Shown: positions 33,629 to 43,965 of the stretch, piece by piece | Layout: the number at the start of each line of letters is the position of its first letter | Numbering within the stretch: position 1 is the first letter of the stretch | Assembly: GCA_017646805.1 (NCBI GenBank) | Contig: JAGCLW010000004.1 | Span: forward strand, 1 to 64,000 | DNA from: Paludibacteraceae bacterium | GTDB taxonomy: Bacteria > Bacteroidota > Bacteroidia > Bacteroidales > Paludibacteraceae | Length of the DNA stretch: 64,000 nucleotides | Direction: 5' to 3' | The notes under the pieces: model-generated | Told to the model about the DNA's origin: nothing | The model's database searches: none | The model's input: only the letters and a program-made list of their open reading frames with translations | Translations under genes and position numbers: made by a program

Positions 33629-36600
33629 TTATCTGGTCAACAAAAGTTTCACACTGATTCCAAAATTATGACTGGACGTTGGATATGAAGTCGAAACCAA
33701 TGGTTTGTTTGATTGCCAATCATAGAAAAATCTAAAATTCAATTTCGAACTAAAAATATATTCCGCAGAAAATTGAACTGCATAAGAATCCTCTCCTGAA
33801 GTCGCTTGCGTAATCGACTCATCGTCCAATTTTCGAATCAAAGAAGAAGTGTTTCGTTTTGAAAAATCAAGACGAAGATTTACATCATTACTTACTTTTG
33901 TTTCCTTATTTTTTATTTTCAAAATTGCATTAAAATTTGATATTTTGTATCCGATTCCAAATACCATTTCTCCATTCCCAGATTCCACCAACTGCATACT
34001 TGCCACATTCAACGCAAGCATTCTTCCACAACGATATTCTCCCGAAAAGGTCAAACTATTCTTCAATGTTGCATCGACACGAATCAATGGGCTGAAATTT
34101 TCTGAAATTGAAACCGCAGAAATATCAAATTGAGAAGACGGAATTGGAAGTCCGGTTTCTACATTTTGAACAAATCCGGTATTCACATCGCCACCTATAT
34201 TCACAAAATTTGCATACGAAGAAAATGCTCCAATGCTGTATTTACACGTATATGCGTGAGTGATATTTAGATTTTTCAAATATTTTTTGACAATTGGCAA
34301 TTTTGACAAACCATCATACGAAATACGCCAGTTAGGCAACATTCTTAAAAATCCCGGAATCAACTCTGTTTGCGTAATAGACGTTCCTGTATATGCCGAA
34401 AGGAATGCAGGAATAAGCACATCTGCAGAGTTTTCCGAAAACGTTCCATTGACCGGATCAAAAGGTTTTCCGGCCAAAGAAGAAGCTTCACCGTCCGACA
34501 TAAATCCAAACGAAGGATAAATCGTTCCTGCGTATTTTTGTTCCAAGACTTGTTTCACACGAGAACGATTAGCTTTGAATTGCTCAAACGTTTTACTATA
34601 ATAATTATTATCAATATTTCCTCGTTTTTCAAACAACGTTCCCAAAGCTATCGTTGTCATAGAAAACGAACCGGAGAAAGTGCGTGGCATTCCTTCATAC
34701 TGATATTGATATTGAGTATTTGACGCATAATTTCGTTGAAAACCTACATCTATACGAAGACCGGGAATCGGTTCAACATTAGCTTTGATTGACAAATCTG
34801 AAGTTCGCGTTTGATCAATAGGAGAAATCGTTGAATCTTGAGACAACCAACCTTTTTCTATTGCTTTTTCTATAAAATTAATATCTTGATAACCAAAAGC
34901 GAATGCACCTCCAGGAGCTCCATCTTGTTGTCCAAAGAAAGAGCCATGAGGCAAAAATCCGCTCATAGACATACCCGAAGATTGAGAATAATTGAACGAA
35001 ACATTTCGGACCATCATCAAAAATCTTGCAGCTCCTTGCACCACAGCAGCAAAACCTTTCGGTTGTTCGTCCATCGCTTTGCCTTTCACTGTCACCACCA
35101 ATTCTATATCTTCCTTCGCGATCAATTCTACACTATTCCGATCTTTTATATCGTATCGTATTTTATATTTCGTACTATCCAATCGTTGAGCAAAAACTTT
35201 AACCCGAGTCGTATTCAATCGATGCGAAAGACGTTTTGATTTTCCTTTTTTCAATTTAACGATCTCTGTTTTTACAAGCGGTTTTTGTTCTTTCTCCACT
35301 TGAGTTTTTGGTTTTGGTCTGCTATTTCGAGAAGAAAAACGCTGATTTGCACGTTTCAAATACGGCGATTTATTATACAATTGTTCAAGATTTATACGTC
35401 CGTCCCACTGAAACGTTCCAAGCGAAGTAATATCATTTCCAAGAGACGGATTCGTTCTTCCCGCTTGTTCATCTTCAACGGTCAACGCTCCTCTATCCCA
35501 CGTATAATTTGCAGTATACATCGCATTTGATGTAATCCAATTCAAAAACGGAATTTTATTAAATGGCAACGATACGTTTGCCGTAAATGTCTGTTGATAA
35601 GACAACGGACGCCCACCGGTGGACATGGAGTGCAAAACGGTATCTTTCCAATTTTGATATTCCGTAGGGAATAATTCTCTATTGACGGGAGTAAATTTTG
35701 TTTCATCAAATTGAGCATTCGTCGCATTAGAAAACGAGAATCGAATGCTTCGACTTAAATCATATTTTATATCAAATTGACGAGACCAAAGAAAATCTTT
35801 GCTTGAAGACAACAACGGATTATATGCGTCGGCATAGTTAATATCCGGATTATTCATATTCCGATCTTGTTGTTCGGAATATGTTCGCATCATATTGATA
35901 TTATAACTGATTGACGATGGATAATAAAACAAATGAAAATCCGAAATCAATTTATATGCAGGCTTTTTGAGAGCCTTAATATTTTTAAATGGCTCCCAAG
36001 GTTTTGGTGTAATGCTGTATTGATAAGTAAACGATCCTTTGTGATCTTTTGTCACGCTACGTTCTACGTCCGGATTATGTTCGTTGCTTTCATTATAAGC
36101 ATAACTCAACGAAAAGTTGGCCGGATCATACGGCATCGGAGTTTTGCTTTTTATATCAACTTTTAAATTTGTAACATTAAAACTATGCGTGGTATAAACT
36201 GTTTTTGCCAATGTATTCAAAGAATCTCGCTCAGCTCCCGTTCCTAAATTTTCCAACGATTCTTTCAATAAAAGATCAGTATTTGTCGGATCATATTTTG
36301 GTTTTGTTTCTTCCAATCCATAAGCATAATAAACCGGAATTCTCACGTTGGCTTTTTCCGGGAAAAATTTTCCAAGTTCGGCATTTGTTGTCACATTCAA
36401 TTGCGAAAAATCATCCATGCGACGAGCTTGAATATTATCTTCTATACTTCCAAAACCTGCCGTTTCAATTTTTCCGGAAACATTGACGCTTGCAAAATCG
36501 GACAAATTAAGCGAGGCATTTCCAAGTGCTGCCCAACCTCCGTCTTCATCAAATCCGGACATGCGTAATTCATTGATCCATACTTCTCCACTCTTTATTT

Positions 36601-39600
36601 GACGAGATTGATTTCTCACTCCAATCATAATTGATTGCACATCGCCAAGCGATGGATTTCCCATAATGGTTACTTTATTTCGCACATTATCAGGATCATA
36701 CTCCGAATATCGTTTGGTTAACGTGATTGCACTTCCGGCTTTTCGTTTTTCACGATTTCGAGATTTTTTCAAATTGGTAAATACCGAAAAAGGAATATCC
36801 ATTTGATTTTCTGCCGGCCAAACTATTGCTCTATCAGGAGATTCTTCTGCCAAACTATACGTGCCTGCCGGAGTCAATTTTAGCGGGATTTCATATTCAT
36901 AATAATTTTCTGTCAAATCCGAACCAAGACGAATAAACGCAGTCAATTCAGAATCTTTCAAATCGGTTGCATCATCAATCAATTGTTCGGCATGAAGGAA
37001 TAACTGCAAACGCTTGTAAGTTCGCATGTCATACGTAATATTTTTATATACCGCACGAGCATCTCCCGGAGAAAGATCAAGCACTTTCATCGCCAACGAT
37101 TGTTCGTTTTGCTGACGAATTTGCGTTTGCCCGGGATCTTGTTCGCGAACGACTCCCGGTGGCAAAATATAATTCACCGGTTTTTTGCCTGCATTTTCTT
37201 CCACACTCACAACCGACATATCTAAAGACGTGGCATTCGTAATCGGAGGGACATTGACATCGTACAAATCTTTCTTATACTTTCGCCAATCTCCTCGCAC
37301 AAGTTCCAACGTTCCAAAGCGAAGATGCGTTTCTTTTTCAAATTGAGTCAAATACATTCGTACAAAACGAATGGATTTCATATTGACTCCTCCAACTTTT
37401 GATTCCGGATCTCTCACAGGAATTTTAAATTGATACCACGATACTTCTGCCGTTTTTTCATTAGGTAAAGTAACAACGGTGGTTAATTTATCCGTAATAT
37501 GATTTCGTCCGACAACCATATCTTGAGGACGAATTGAGACACGATATTCAAAATATTTTTCGTACTCATTCATATTGTTATCCTGATTTATATCTTCCAT
37601 ATTCGGAATATTTGTCGCAGACGTAGTATAATCCGAAGATGAAGATGCCACGGGAGAATTGCCTTCCATTCCATTATAGCGTTTGTATCGCTCTATTACA
37701 CTTGCTTTTCTCTCATCTAAATCAGTTCCTCGATAATAATGAAAGTCATCGCCGGCCGGGTCGTTGATTGGAGAATACGGATCCGACGTCAAAGAATCCA
37801 AAAAAATTGGATCTATTTTCGCTTTAAATTCTTCGACAACCGTTTTATAGGTAGGAAACAATAATTCATCTTCCGAACGCAATCCATCAAGACCTACATC
37901 TTGATATTTTCGGGCAGAAGGATCATTGTCAAACGCATTGACAACCATTTGAGTTTGCGAAACAACACCCCACGTTGTTGTATCACATTGAGATGCATCT
38001 CCATTTGAAGGATTTCCATTTTCAAAAGATTTTTTTCCATCTTTCAACACATCTTCGGATATTTCTCCAAGATTAAAATACAAATCCCCACCAGTCGATT
38101 CTTTGTCATCAATAAATGGATCCAACAACCAAAATTCAATATATTCTACATTTGCCGTCTCAAAATCTGTAACATCTAATTTTCGCATCATTCCACCCCA
38201 ACGATCTGTCGGATTTTTAAGCGAACCATCAGAATTTATACGATCAACATCAAGATTGTACGGACCGCGTTCTGTAGGATAATACGATAGATTAAGAGTT
38301 GTCAATGTGTTGGTTTGTCCTGGAATTGGCTCTCTGTTCGGGAAAATTTCTTGCTCTGAAATTTCACGAACCATGTGTTTTGATTGTTCATCTTTATCCT
38401 CTTTGATGTGCTTTGGAGTAGTCGTTGTTGTTCTTGTAAAAATTGGATCTACCGTATACCACGAAAGCAATGCACGATTTTTTCCATAATTCACATCATT
38501 TCCTAATTCTCCTTCCGAGAAACGAGCTCGTGGAGTACTTGCCAAGTACCAAGAATACGGATAAAGAATATTGATTGTTGTTGTAGCCGCTTCAAAATCA
38601 TCCAAATATGAAAAACCTTCACGACCTACGGCTTTGGAATGTCCAGGAATTAAATGGGCAAATTCTCCACTAATAGAGAACGACGATGGAGCTTTTGCAT
38701 TAAGAAACGGAATTTTATTAAGCCAATTTGTCAATGTTTTTGATTCTTTTTTGTACGAAAGATTCAATCCCCAAATTGTATTTGAAATTGGTTCTTCTCC
38801 AAAAGACACTTTGTTGGTCAATGGTTTTTCCGAAAGATGCATCAACGTTCCGCCTATGCTAAAATCTTTAGAAAACGCATATTCAAGATGAGTCCCGACA
38901 AGCGTTTTTCTTTTCATTGAAAAAAGCGATTGACTTTCCATCGAAACATCGATATTGGTTCCGCTCTCAAGAATTGCTTGATTCAAAATCGTTACGGTTC
39001 CCATATTATAATCAACCGTATAATCCACGTTTTCAGTAAGTTTTACACCTCCTGCCGTAACACTTACCGATCCTCTCGGCACATTCATCGCATTAAGACG
39101 AATTTCATTGCTACTTGATGCTTTATAACGCCCACGAATAACGAATTTATTTCGTTCGCTATATTCCTCAGCATCTATTTTCGTCATGTCATACAATTCG
39201 TCATAAACATATTTTTTCGCCAAAGCATCATCGCCAATCGTTTCTCGAAGATTATCACCAAAAGGCTCCAAAACAGGAAATATCATTCGTCCCGTTTGTG
39301 CCAAAATCGTATACCCTTCCACGTAATCAAAATTTCCATCAGGATTCAATCGATTTCGTTCATCTAAACGATCAAGTCCCAATATGCGAATCAGCGGTTT
39401 GTTTTTTGATTTTCCTGCCGGCAAATATGGAATATAAACTCCTGACGAATCACTTTGATAAGCTATTTCTAATTCAAAATCTTCGGGCTGAATTTGTGTT
39501 GCTCCAAGATTATACACATTCTTCATCATCAAATCCCAGTTGGGTAGTTGAGGTTCGAACGCCGTTCCTTTCAACAATTTTAAGATTAAAGCTTTTGGAG

Positions 39601-41068
39601 CATCGATTCCATCAGAAGAAAATTCTCCTACTTGATACACTTTTCCTCCGGCAGTATACTCATACGCCACCATAAGAACTTCGTCCGATGTCAATTGCGT
39701 ACGCAAAGATATGAATCCCATTTGCCGGTTCACCGTATATTCATTTTCTTCCAAACGACGAGCACTTTCTACTTTTTCATAATCTTCGCCTCCGGTGATT
39801 CCTAATCCGGCATACAACGAACTTAGTGTCGCATTTGCTTTTTGAATATCTCGCAAACCGTCGCCAATAGCAACTATTTCTTCGTAAAGAGAATTTGATT
39901 TGTTGGTTGGATATTTGGAAGTTGGATTTGCCACCCAATGAGGATTATGAATGCGACGTGTTTCACCAAGGTCGAGAAACCCAATCACATTTCGAGCAGA
40001 AGTGAAATCCGCACGTTTATTTGTAACCCAAACTTCTACACGATTGATTTCTATTCCCGTTGCCATATTTGGCAAGCGTGACATTGCTTTTTCAAAATTA
40101 TCACGAAAATAATGAGAAAGAAAGAAATGTCGATTTTCATCATAATCAGAACTCATAACCTCAAACGGCGTTTTTTGAGCTCCATTCTTTAAACTCATCG
40201 TCTTTGTTTCGCTCTCTTGTTGCGAAAGGACTGCCGCCACATTCAATTTTCCAAATTGCAATTCTGTTTTAATTCCAAAAAGTGCACTACTTCCTCGAAT
40301 CAACGCACTATTGAGAGGCATCGATACATTTCCGGCTTCAAGACTTTTTATAATATCATCTTCTTTTCCTTCGTAAGCCAATTTTATTTTGGATTGATCA
40401 AAAGAGAAAGAAGCTTCGGTGTTGTAATTAAGTCCAAAATTAATTTTATCTCCAACTTTTCCATTTACATTTAATTGTATTTTTTCATCAAAATCAAATA
40501 CTGGAGCCGGATTTCTCATTCGCTCACTAAGCATCGGATTTTGCACTTTATTGATTTTGAATCCGAACAATAATTCTGCACTTCCTTGCATTTTCAATTG
40601 CACTCCTCCAGGACCGAAAACTCGTTCGGCTTTTCCTAACCCAAATTGAATATCTGTAAGCGAAAATTTCTTCTTTTTTTGCGTTTCGGTTTCTTCCGCC
40701 ACACGTTGATTCCAATAATGACGAAGACTCTCCTTCATACTATGATCAAGATACTCACTTTCTGTCATTGAAAACGGCGTCACAACATCTTGATCTCCAA
40801 CTCTTGTGCGATAAAAATAAAGGCCTGTCAACGGATCATATTCCACACCACTCTTCACCACTTCCGGATCTTCAAGATCGGCAGGATGTTTTTCTCCTAA
40901 ATCTTCAAACGATTCCATTCCGGCATTTTTCACGCCAAAACGAGATTGTTTCTTTTTTGTCTCTTGAGGTCGGTCTTCATCTTCTGAAACAACAATTGAT
41001 GCCGATGAATTAAAATCCATCAACTGCGGTTGTGCCAAAGCATAGGTTGTAAAAATCAAGACAACCAA
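33629..41068 (-). CDS. sprA: cell-surface protein SprA, type IX secretion outer-membrane channel
   Basis: A giant beta-barrel protein of about 2480 residues. Recognisable SprA blocks include VEVWVTNKRADF (about 347), RRLEENEYTVNRQMGFISL, the plug/barrel signature GTHLEYAFSKDFSIGGTLMHLSEKP, FSYLDDFEAATTTINI, LYPYSWYLASTPRARF and YTANYTWDRGAL. SprA is the 36-strand channel through which type IX cargo crosses the outer membrane. The frame begins at a TTG (41068) with only VVLIFTTYALAQ before the cut site, which lacks the basic start of a signal peptide; the codons upstream to 41107 extend it as IIFNFQKIAILFTL without any ATG. An ATT or ATC start near 41107 or 41104, or a TTG, must be used. Followed by the dsbD-like gene. 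Confidence 0.95.
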   Translation of the reverse strand: MVVLIFTTYALAQPQLMDFNSSASIVVSEDEDRPQETKKKQSRFGVKNAGMESFEDLGEKHPADLEDPEVVKSGVEYDPLTGLYFYRTRVGDQDVVTPFSMTESEYLDHSMKESLRHYWNQRVAEETETQKKKKFSLTDIQFGLGKAERVFGPGGVQLKMQGSAELLFGFKINKVQNPMLSERMRNPAPVFDFDEKIQLNVNGKVGDKINFGLNYNTEASFSFDQSKIKLAYEGKEDDIIKSLEAGNVSMPLNSALIRGSSALFGIKTELQFGKLNVAAVLSQQESETKTMSLKNGAQKTPFEVMSSDYDENRHFFLSHYFRDNFEKAMSRLPNMATGIEINRVEVWVTNKRADFTSARNVIGFLDLGETRRIHNPHWVANPTSKYPTNKSNSLYEEIVAIGDGLRDIQKANATLSSLYAGLGITGGEDYEKVESARRLEENEYTVNRQMGFISLRTQLTSDEVLMVAYEYTAGGKVYQVGEFSSDGIDAPKALILKLLKGTAFEPQLPNWDLMMKNVYNLGATQIQPEDFELEIAYQSDSSGVYIPYLPAGKSKNKPLIRILGLDRLDERNRLNPDGNFDYVEGYTILAQTGRMIFPVLEPFGDNLRETIGDDALAKKYVYDELYDMTKIDAEEYSERNKFVIRGRYKASSSNEIRLNAMNVPRGSVSVTAGGVKLTENVDYTVDYNMGTVTILNQAILESGTNIDVSMESQSLFSMKRKTLVGTHLEYAFSKDFSIGGTLMHLSEKPLTNKVSFGEEPISNTIWGLNLSYKKESKTLTNWLNKIPFLNAKAPSSFSISGEFAHLIPGHSKAVGREGFSYLDDFEAATTTINILYPYSWYLASTPRARFSEGELGNDVNYGKNRALLSWYTVDPIFTRTTTTTPKHIKEDKDEQSKHMVREISEQEIFPNREPIPGQTNTLTTLNLSYYPTERGPYNLDVDRINSDGSLKNPTDRWGGMMRKLDVTDFETANVEYIEFWLLDPFIDDKESTGGDLYFNLGEISEDVLKDGKKSFENGNPSNGDASQCDTTTWGVVSQTQMVVNAFDNDPSARKYQDVGLDGLRSEDELLFPTYKTVVEEFKAKIDPIFLDSLTSDPYSPINDPAGDDFHYYRGTDLDERKASVIERYKRYNGMEGNSPVASSSSDYTTSATNIPNMEDINQDNNMNEYEKYFEYRVSIRPQDMVVGRNHITDKLTTVVTLPNEKTAEVSWYQFKIPVRDPESKVGGVNMKSIRFVRMYLTQFEKETHLRFGTLELVRGDWRKYKKDLYDVNVPPITNATSLDMSVVSVEENAGKKPVNYILPPGVVREQDPGQTQIRQQNEQSLAMKVLDLSPGDARAVYKNITYDMRTYKRLQLFLHAEQLIDDATDLKDSELTAFIRLGSDLTENYYEYEIPLKLTPAGTYSLAEESPDRAIVWPAENQMDIPFSVFTNLKKSRNREKRKAGSAITLTKRYSEYDPDNVRNKVTIMGNPSLGDVQSIMIGVRNQSRQIKSGEVWINELRMSGFDEDGGWAALGNASLNLSDFASVNVSGKIETAGFGSIEDNIQARRMDDFSQLNVTTNAELGKFFPEKANVRIPVYYAYGLEETKPKYDPTNTDLLLKESLENLGTGAERDSLNTLAKTVYTTHSFNVTNLKVDIKSKTPMPYDPANFSLSYAYNESNEHNPDVERSVTKDHKGSFTYQYSITPKPWEPFKNIKALKKPAYKLISDFHLFYYPSSISYNINMMRTYSEQQDRNMNNPDINYADAYNPLLSSSKDFLWSRQFDIKYDLSRSIRFSFSNATNAQFDETKFTPVNRELFPTEYQNWKDTVLHSMSTGGRPLSYQQTFTANVSLPFNKIPFLNWITSNAMYTANYTWDRGALTVEDEQAGRTNPSLGNDITSLGTFQWDGRINLEQLYNKSPYLKRANQRFSSRNSRPKPKTQVEKEQKPLVKTEIVKLKKGKSKRLSHRLNTTRVKVFAQRLDSTKYKIRYDIKDRNSVELIAKEDIELVVTVKGKAMDEQPKGFAAVVQGAARFLMMVRNVSFNYSQSSGMSMSGFLPHGSFFGQQDGAPGGAFAFGYQDINFIEKAIEKGWLSQDSTISPIDQTRTSDLSIKANVEPIPGLRIDVGFQRNYASNTQYQYQYEGMPRTFSGSFSMTTIALGTLFEKRGNIDNNYYSKTFEQFKANRSRVKQVLEQKYAGTIYPSFGFMSDGEASSLAGKPFDPVNGTFSENSADVLIPAFLSAYTGTSITQTELIPGFLRMLPNWRISYDGLSKLPIVKKYLKNLNITHAYTCKYSIGAFSSYANFVNIGGDVNTGFVQNVETGLPIPSSQFDISAVSISENFSPLIRVDATLKNSLTFSGEYRCGRMLALNVASMQLVESGNGEMVFGIGYKISNFNAILKIKNKETKVSNDVNLRLDFSKRNTSSLIRKLDDESITQATSGEDSYAVQFSAEYIFSSKLNFRFFYDWQSNKPLVSTSYPTSSHNFGISVKLLLTR

Positions 41069-41178
41069 TGTGAATAAAATCGCTATTTTTTGAAAATTAA
41101 AGATAATCTAAAAATTTATTGTCGACAATGAATTTATTAACCACAAATCCATATTACGCCATGATACTTAAAATCTTG

Positions 41179-41186
41179 CAAAAATA
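41179..41186 (-). promoter_or_regulatory. -7 promoter element of sprA
   Basis: TATTTTTG (TAnnTTTG) on the minus strand, 70-110 bp before the possible starts. The 253 bp between sprA and argG also hold the argG terminator; nothing else was seen. Confidence 0.45.
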
Positions 41187-41262
41187 ACATTTTTTTTACA
41201 AGGAATATGTTTTTTAACCTATTTTAAGACACTTAAATGAAACAAAAAAAATGACTTCAATA

Positions 41263-41303
41263 CAAAAAAAAGAGAACTCTAAAATAGGAGTTCTCTTTTT
41301 TTT
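41263..41303 (-). terminator. intrinsic terminator of argG
   Basis: Stem AAAGAGAACTC / GAGTTCTCTTT (41269-41298) with an eight-base loop; T-run on the minus strand. Confidence 0.85.
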
Positions 41304-41321
41304 ATAAAAATGGAAACAATT

Positions 41322-42521
41322 TTATTTTCCATTTCGTTTTTGAACATTATGATAAATTTTCATTTGATTGCCAAGAATTTTAGTAAATCCTTTAACATCA
41401 TCTGCAGTCCAAGCTTTATTCATTTCTCCATATTCTCCAAAATCAGTTTTCATTAAATCAAATGAAGATTCAACGCCAACCAATGTATATCCATAAGGAC
41501 GAAGATTCAAAATTACTGTTCCTGTTACATTTTCTTGACTTTGAGCAAGAAATGCTTCTATATCACGCATCACAGGCTCAAGATATTGTGCTTCGTGCAA
41601 AAACATTCCATACCAAGTTCCCAATTGATCTTTCCAATATTGTTGCCACTTAGTCAGAGTGTGTTTTTCCAACATTTTATGAGCATTGATGATAAGTAAA
41701 GCTCCTGCAGCTTCAAATCCCACTCGCCCTTTTATTCCAATTATTGTGTCTCCAATATGCATATCCCGACCAATTCCAAACTTCGCTCCAATTGCCTCAA
41801 CCGCATTGATCGCTTCTATTTTATTTTCATACACTTTTCCATTCACACTAACAATTTCTCCCTTTTCAAAACCAATCGTCAATTGTTCTCCTTGCATTTG
41901 CGTCACTTGCGAAGGATATGCACTTTCTGGAAGTGTTTGATTTGATTTTAATGTTTCTTTTCCACCAATAGAAGTTCCCCAAAGTCCTTTATTGATAGAA
42001 TATTCCATTTTTACAAAATCAGCTTCATATCCATTCTCTTTCAAATAATTAATTTCGTATTCACGAGTAAGCACCATGTCGCGAGTTGGTGTAAGAATCT
42101 TAATATTTGGTGCTAAAATTTCAAATGTAAGGTCAAAACGAACTTGATCATTTCCAGCCCCTGTTGATCCATGAGCAACATAATCCACTCCAAGTTCTTT
42201 TGCATATTCTATTATGGCAATTGCTTGAAAAATACGTTCCGAACTTACCGATATTGGATAAGTTCCATTACGAAGCACATTTCCAAACACCATATATTTA
42301 ATGCTCTTTTCATAATAATCCTTAGTCACATCAAGAGTTTTATGTGACTTTACTCCAAGTCGATAGGCTTTTTCTTCTATAATTGCTAATTCTTCAGCAG
42401 AAAAACCGCCAGTATTTGCAATCGCCGTATGCACCTCATAACCTTTTTCTTTTGCCAAATACATAGCACAAAAAGAAGTGTCTAAGCCACCACTAAAAGC
42501 TAATAAAACTTTTTCTTTCAT
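41322..42521 (-). CDS. argG: argininosuccinate synthase
   Basis: A 399-residue enzyme with the ATP-binding LLAFSGGLDTSFC (6-18), VAHGSTGAGNDQVRFD (about 114-129) and the citrulline/aspartate-binding region. It joins citrulline and aspartate, the penultimate step of arginine synthesis. Last gene of argR-GNAT-argG, 8 bp after the acetyltransferase; in Bacteroides argC and argD usually follow, but here a terminator and sprA follow instead. Confidence 0.95.
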   Translation of the reverse strand: MKEKVLLAFSGGLDTSFCAMYLAKEKGYEVHTAIANTGGFSAEELAIIEEKAYRLGVKSHKTLDVTKDYYEKSIKYMVFGNVLRNGTYPISVSSERIFQAIAIIEYAKELGVDYVAHGSTGAGNDQVRFDLTFEILAPNIKILTPTRDMVLTREYEINYLKENGYEADFVKMEYSINKGLWGTSIGGKETLKSNQTLPESAYPSQVTQMQGEQLTIGFEKGEIVSVNGKVYENKIEAINAVEAIGAKFGIGRDMHIGDTIIGIKGRVGFEAAGALLIINAHKMLEKHTLTKWQQYWKDQLGTWYGMFLHEAQYLEPVMRDIEAFLAQSQENVTGTVILNLRPYGYTLVGVESSFDLMKTDFGEYGEMNKAWTADDVKGFTKILGNQMKIYHNVQKRNGK

Positions 42522-42529
42522 TTTCTTAT

Positions 42530-43213
42530 TTATTTTTTATCGTCAGATTTTCCTTTAAATGTTTTCACAGCAATCGGAAGAGAAATTATTTTACGAAACG
42601 CATCCCGCCAAATACTGTGTTTTTCTTCCTTTGTACGATTACGATAACACAAAGGCGTTGCATTATCATTATACTTGTGTTCTTCAGGATCATACAACAT
42701 TCCCGTACAAAGACAGCGTGTGTAATTATTTCGTTTCAAAACATCAAAATTAATACATGCTTCGCAACTTTTCCAAAATTGAGGATCATCGGTCAATTCT
42801 GAAAATGTTACAGGACGATACCCCAACTCTGTGTTAATTCTCATAACGGCCAACCCTGTTGTGAGTCCAAAAATTTTTGCATCCGGATAACGCTCACGTG
42901 AAAGTTCAAACGCTTTTCGTTTTATCGCTTTCGCCAATCCTTTTCCTCGAAATTCCGGAGCGACAATAAGCCCCGAATTTGCAACAAATTTTTTATCACT
43001 CCACGCTTCAATATAACAAAAACCAGCAAAAACACCATTTACAAATGCTATAATTGCTTTTTGCTCTTTCATCTTTGAAAGAACATAATCAGGCGAACGT
43101 CTTGCAATCCCCGTTCCTCGTGCCTTTGCAGCCTTTTCTATTGTCTCAAGAATCGTATCTACATATCCATAATGAGACTCATTTGCTATCAATATTTCAA
43201 CTTTATCTTCCAT
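42530..43213 (-). CDS. GNAT-family N-acetyltransferase of the arg operon
   Basis: A 227-residue protein with a GNAT fold: VAPEFRGKGLAKAIKRKAFEL (about 86-106, the acetyl-CoA loop as RGKGLA) and a C-terminal extension containing cysteine pairs (SCEAC, CLC). Its placement between argR and argG suggests acylation of glutamate or another arginine-pathway substrate; whether acetyl or succinyl is used cannot be seen. The gene is complete. Confidence 0.75.
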   Translation of the reverse strand: MEDKVEILIANESHYGYVDTILETIEKAAKARGTGIARRSPDYVLSKMKEQKAIIAFVNGVFAGFCYIEAWSDKKFVANSGLIVAPEFRGKGLAKAIKRKAFELSRERYPDAKIFGLTTGLAVMRINTELGYRPVTFSELTDDPQFWKSCEACINFDVLKRNNYTRCLCTGMLYDPEEHKYNDNATPLCYRNRTKEEKHSIWRDAFRKIISLPIAVKTFKGKSDDKK

Positions 43214-43230
43214 TTTTTTGTTATTAGGAA

Positions 43231-43671
43231 TTATTTTTTTATCATTCGTTGTATATCATTTCGATCAGCTCCTTCTCGCAAAATAAGTAAAATCGTATCA
43301 TCACCAGCTATCGTTCCTAAAATATCAGAATTATTCATTTTATCAATCATCGAGGCTATCGCACCAGCATATCCGGGAATCGTCTTCACAACTGCTATAT
43401 TTCCCGAAAATTCAAGAGAAATATCTCCCGAAGACAATCCTGTCACACTTGTATCTACAAAAGACGATGAAAACGAATTCGAAACATAAACATACTGTCC
43501 TTCTATCAATCGTTTCACAATATGTAGCTGATTTATATCCCGACTAAGTGTTGCTTGTGTTGTCTTATAACCCTTAGTTGCCAACAAATCCACCAACTGT
43601 TCTTGATTCGAAACCCGATGTTCTCGAAGTATTTCCAATATTGCTTGATGCCGAGCTCCTTTGCCTTTCAT
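43231..43671 (-). CDS. argR: arginine repressor
   Basis: A 146-residue ArgR. The start at MKGKGARHQAILEIL (43671) is chosen because the -7 element (43696-43703) overlaps the ATG of the longer frame at 43698. N-terminal winged helix: VSNQEQLVDLLATKGYKTTQATLSRDINQL (residue stretch about 18-47; core TQATLSRD), C-terminal hexamerisation/arginine-binding domain with GYAGAIASMIDKMN and GTIAGDDTILLI (the Asp-Asp that binds arginine). Leads its own operon, so autoregulation is likely. Confidence 0.92.
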   Translation of the reverse strand: MKGKGARHQAILEILREHRVSNQEQLVDLLATKGYKTTQATLSRDINQLHIVKRLIEGQYVYVSNSFSSSFVDTSVTGLSSGDISLEFSGNIAVVKTIPGYAGAIASMIDKMNNSDILGTIAGDDTILLILREGADRNDIQRMIKK

Positions 43672-43695
43672 AATACTCAAAATCATTAGAGAGGA

Positions 43696-43703
43696 CAAAG
43701 GTA
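43696..43703 (-). promoter_or_regulatory. -7 promoter element of argR-GNAT-argG
   Basis: TACCTTTG on the minus strand. Upstream 43704-43864 is very AT-rich; I could not identify a convincing ARG box. Confidence 0.5.
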
Positions 43704-43864
43704 GTATAAATACTTTAAAAAAAAGTATATTTTTGAATAAAATAATAAAAACAATAAATATTTATGCATATTTATACAATACAAAACACAAAAATTTACT
43801 TTTCAATATATTTTTCTAAATTCAAATATATACTTGATTACACTAAAAAAAATAAAATAAAATA

Positions 43865-43908
43865 AAAAACGCTTTGATTTCCCATTGAAAAATCAAAGCG
43901 TTTTTTTT
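43865..43908 (-). terminator. second terminator after the exb operon
   Basis: Stem AAAACGCTTTGATTT / AAATCAAAGCGTTTT around a short loop, T-run on both strands. Confidence 0.75.
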
Positions 43909-43924
43909 TGAATATGTTACATTA

Positions 43925-43958
43925 TAAAAAAAGACACCAATTATTAAATTAGTGTCCT
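43925..43958 (-). terminator. first terminator after the exb operon
   Basis: GACACYAATT-type stem (43933-43956) with a short loop and T-run on the minus strand, 8 bp past the exbD stop. Confidence 0.75.
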
Positions 43959-43965
43959 TTTTATT

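Noticed and set aside
43740-43800. Possible ARG boxes upstream of argR
   Set aside because: Only loose AT-rich palindromes such as TTTATGCATA; no convincing box pair.
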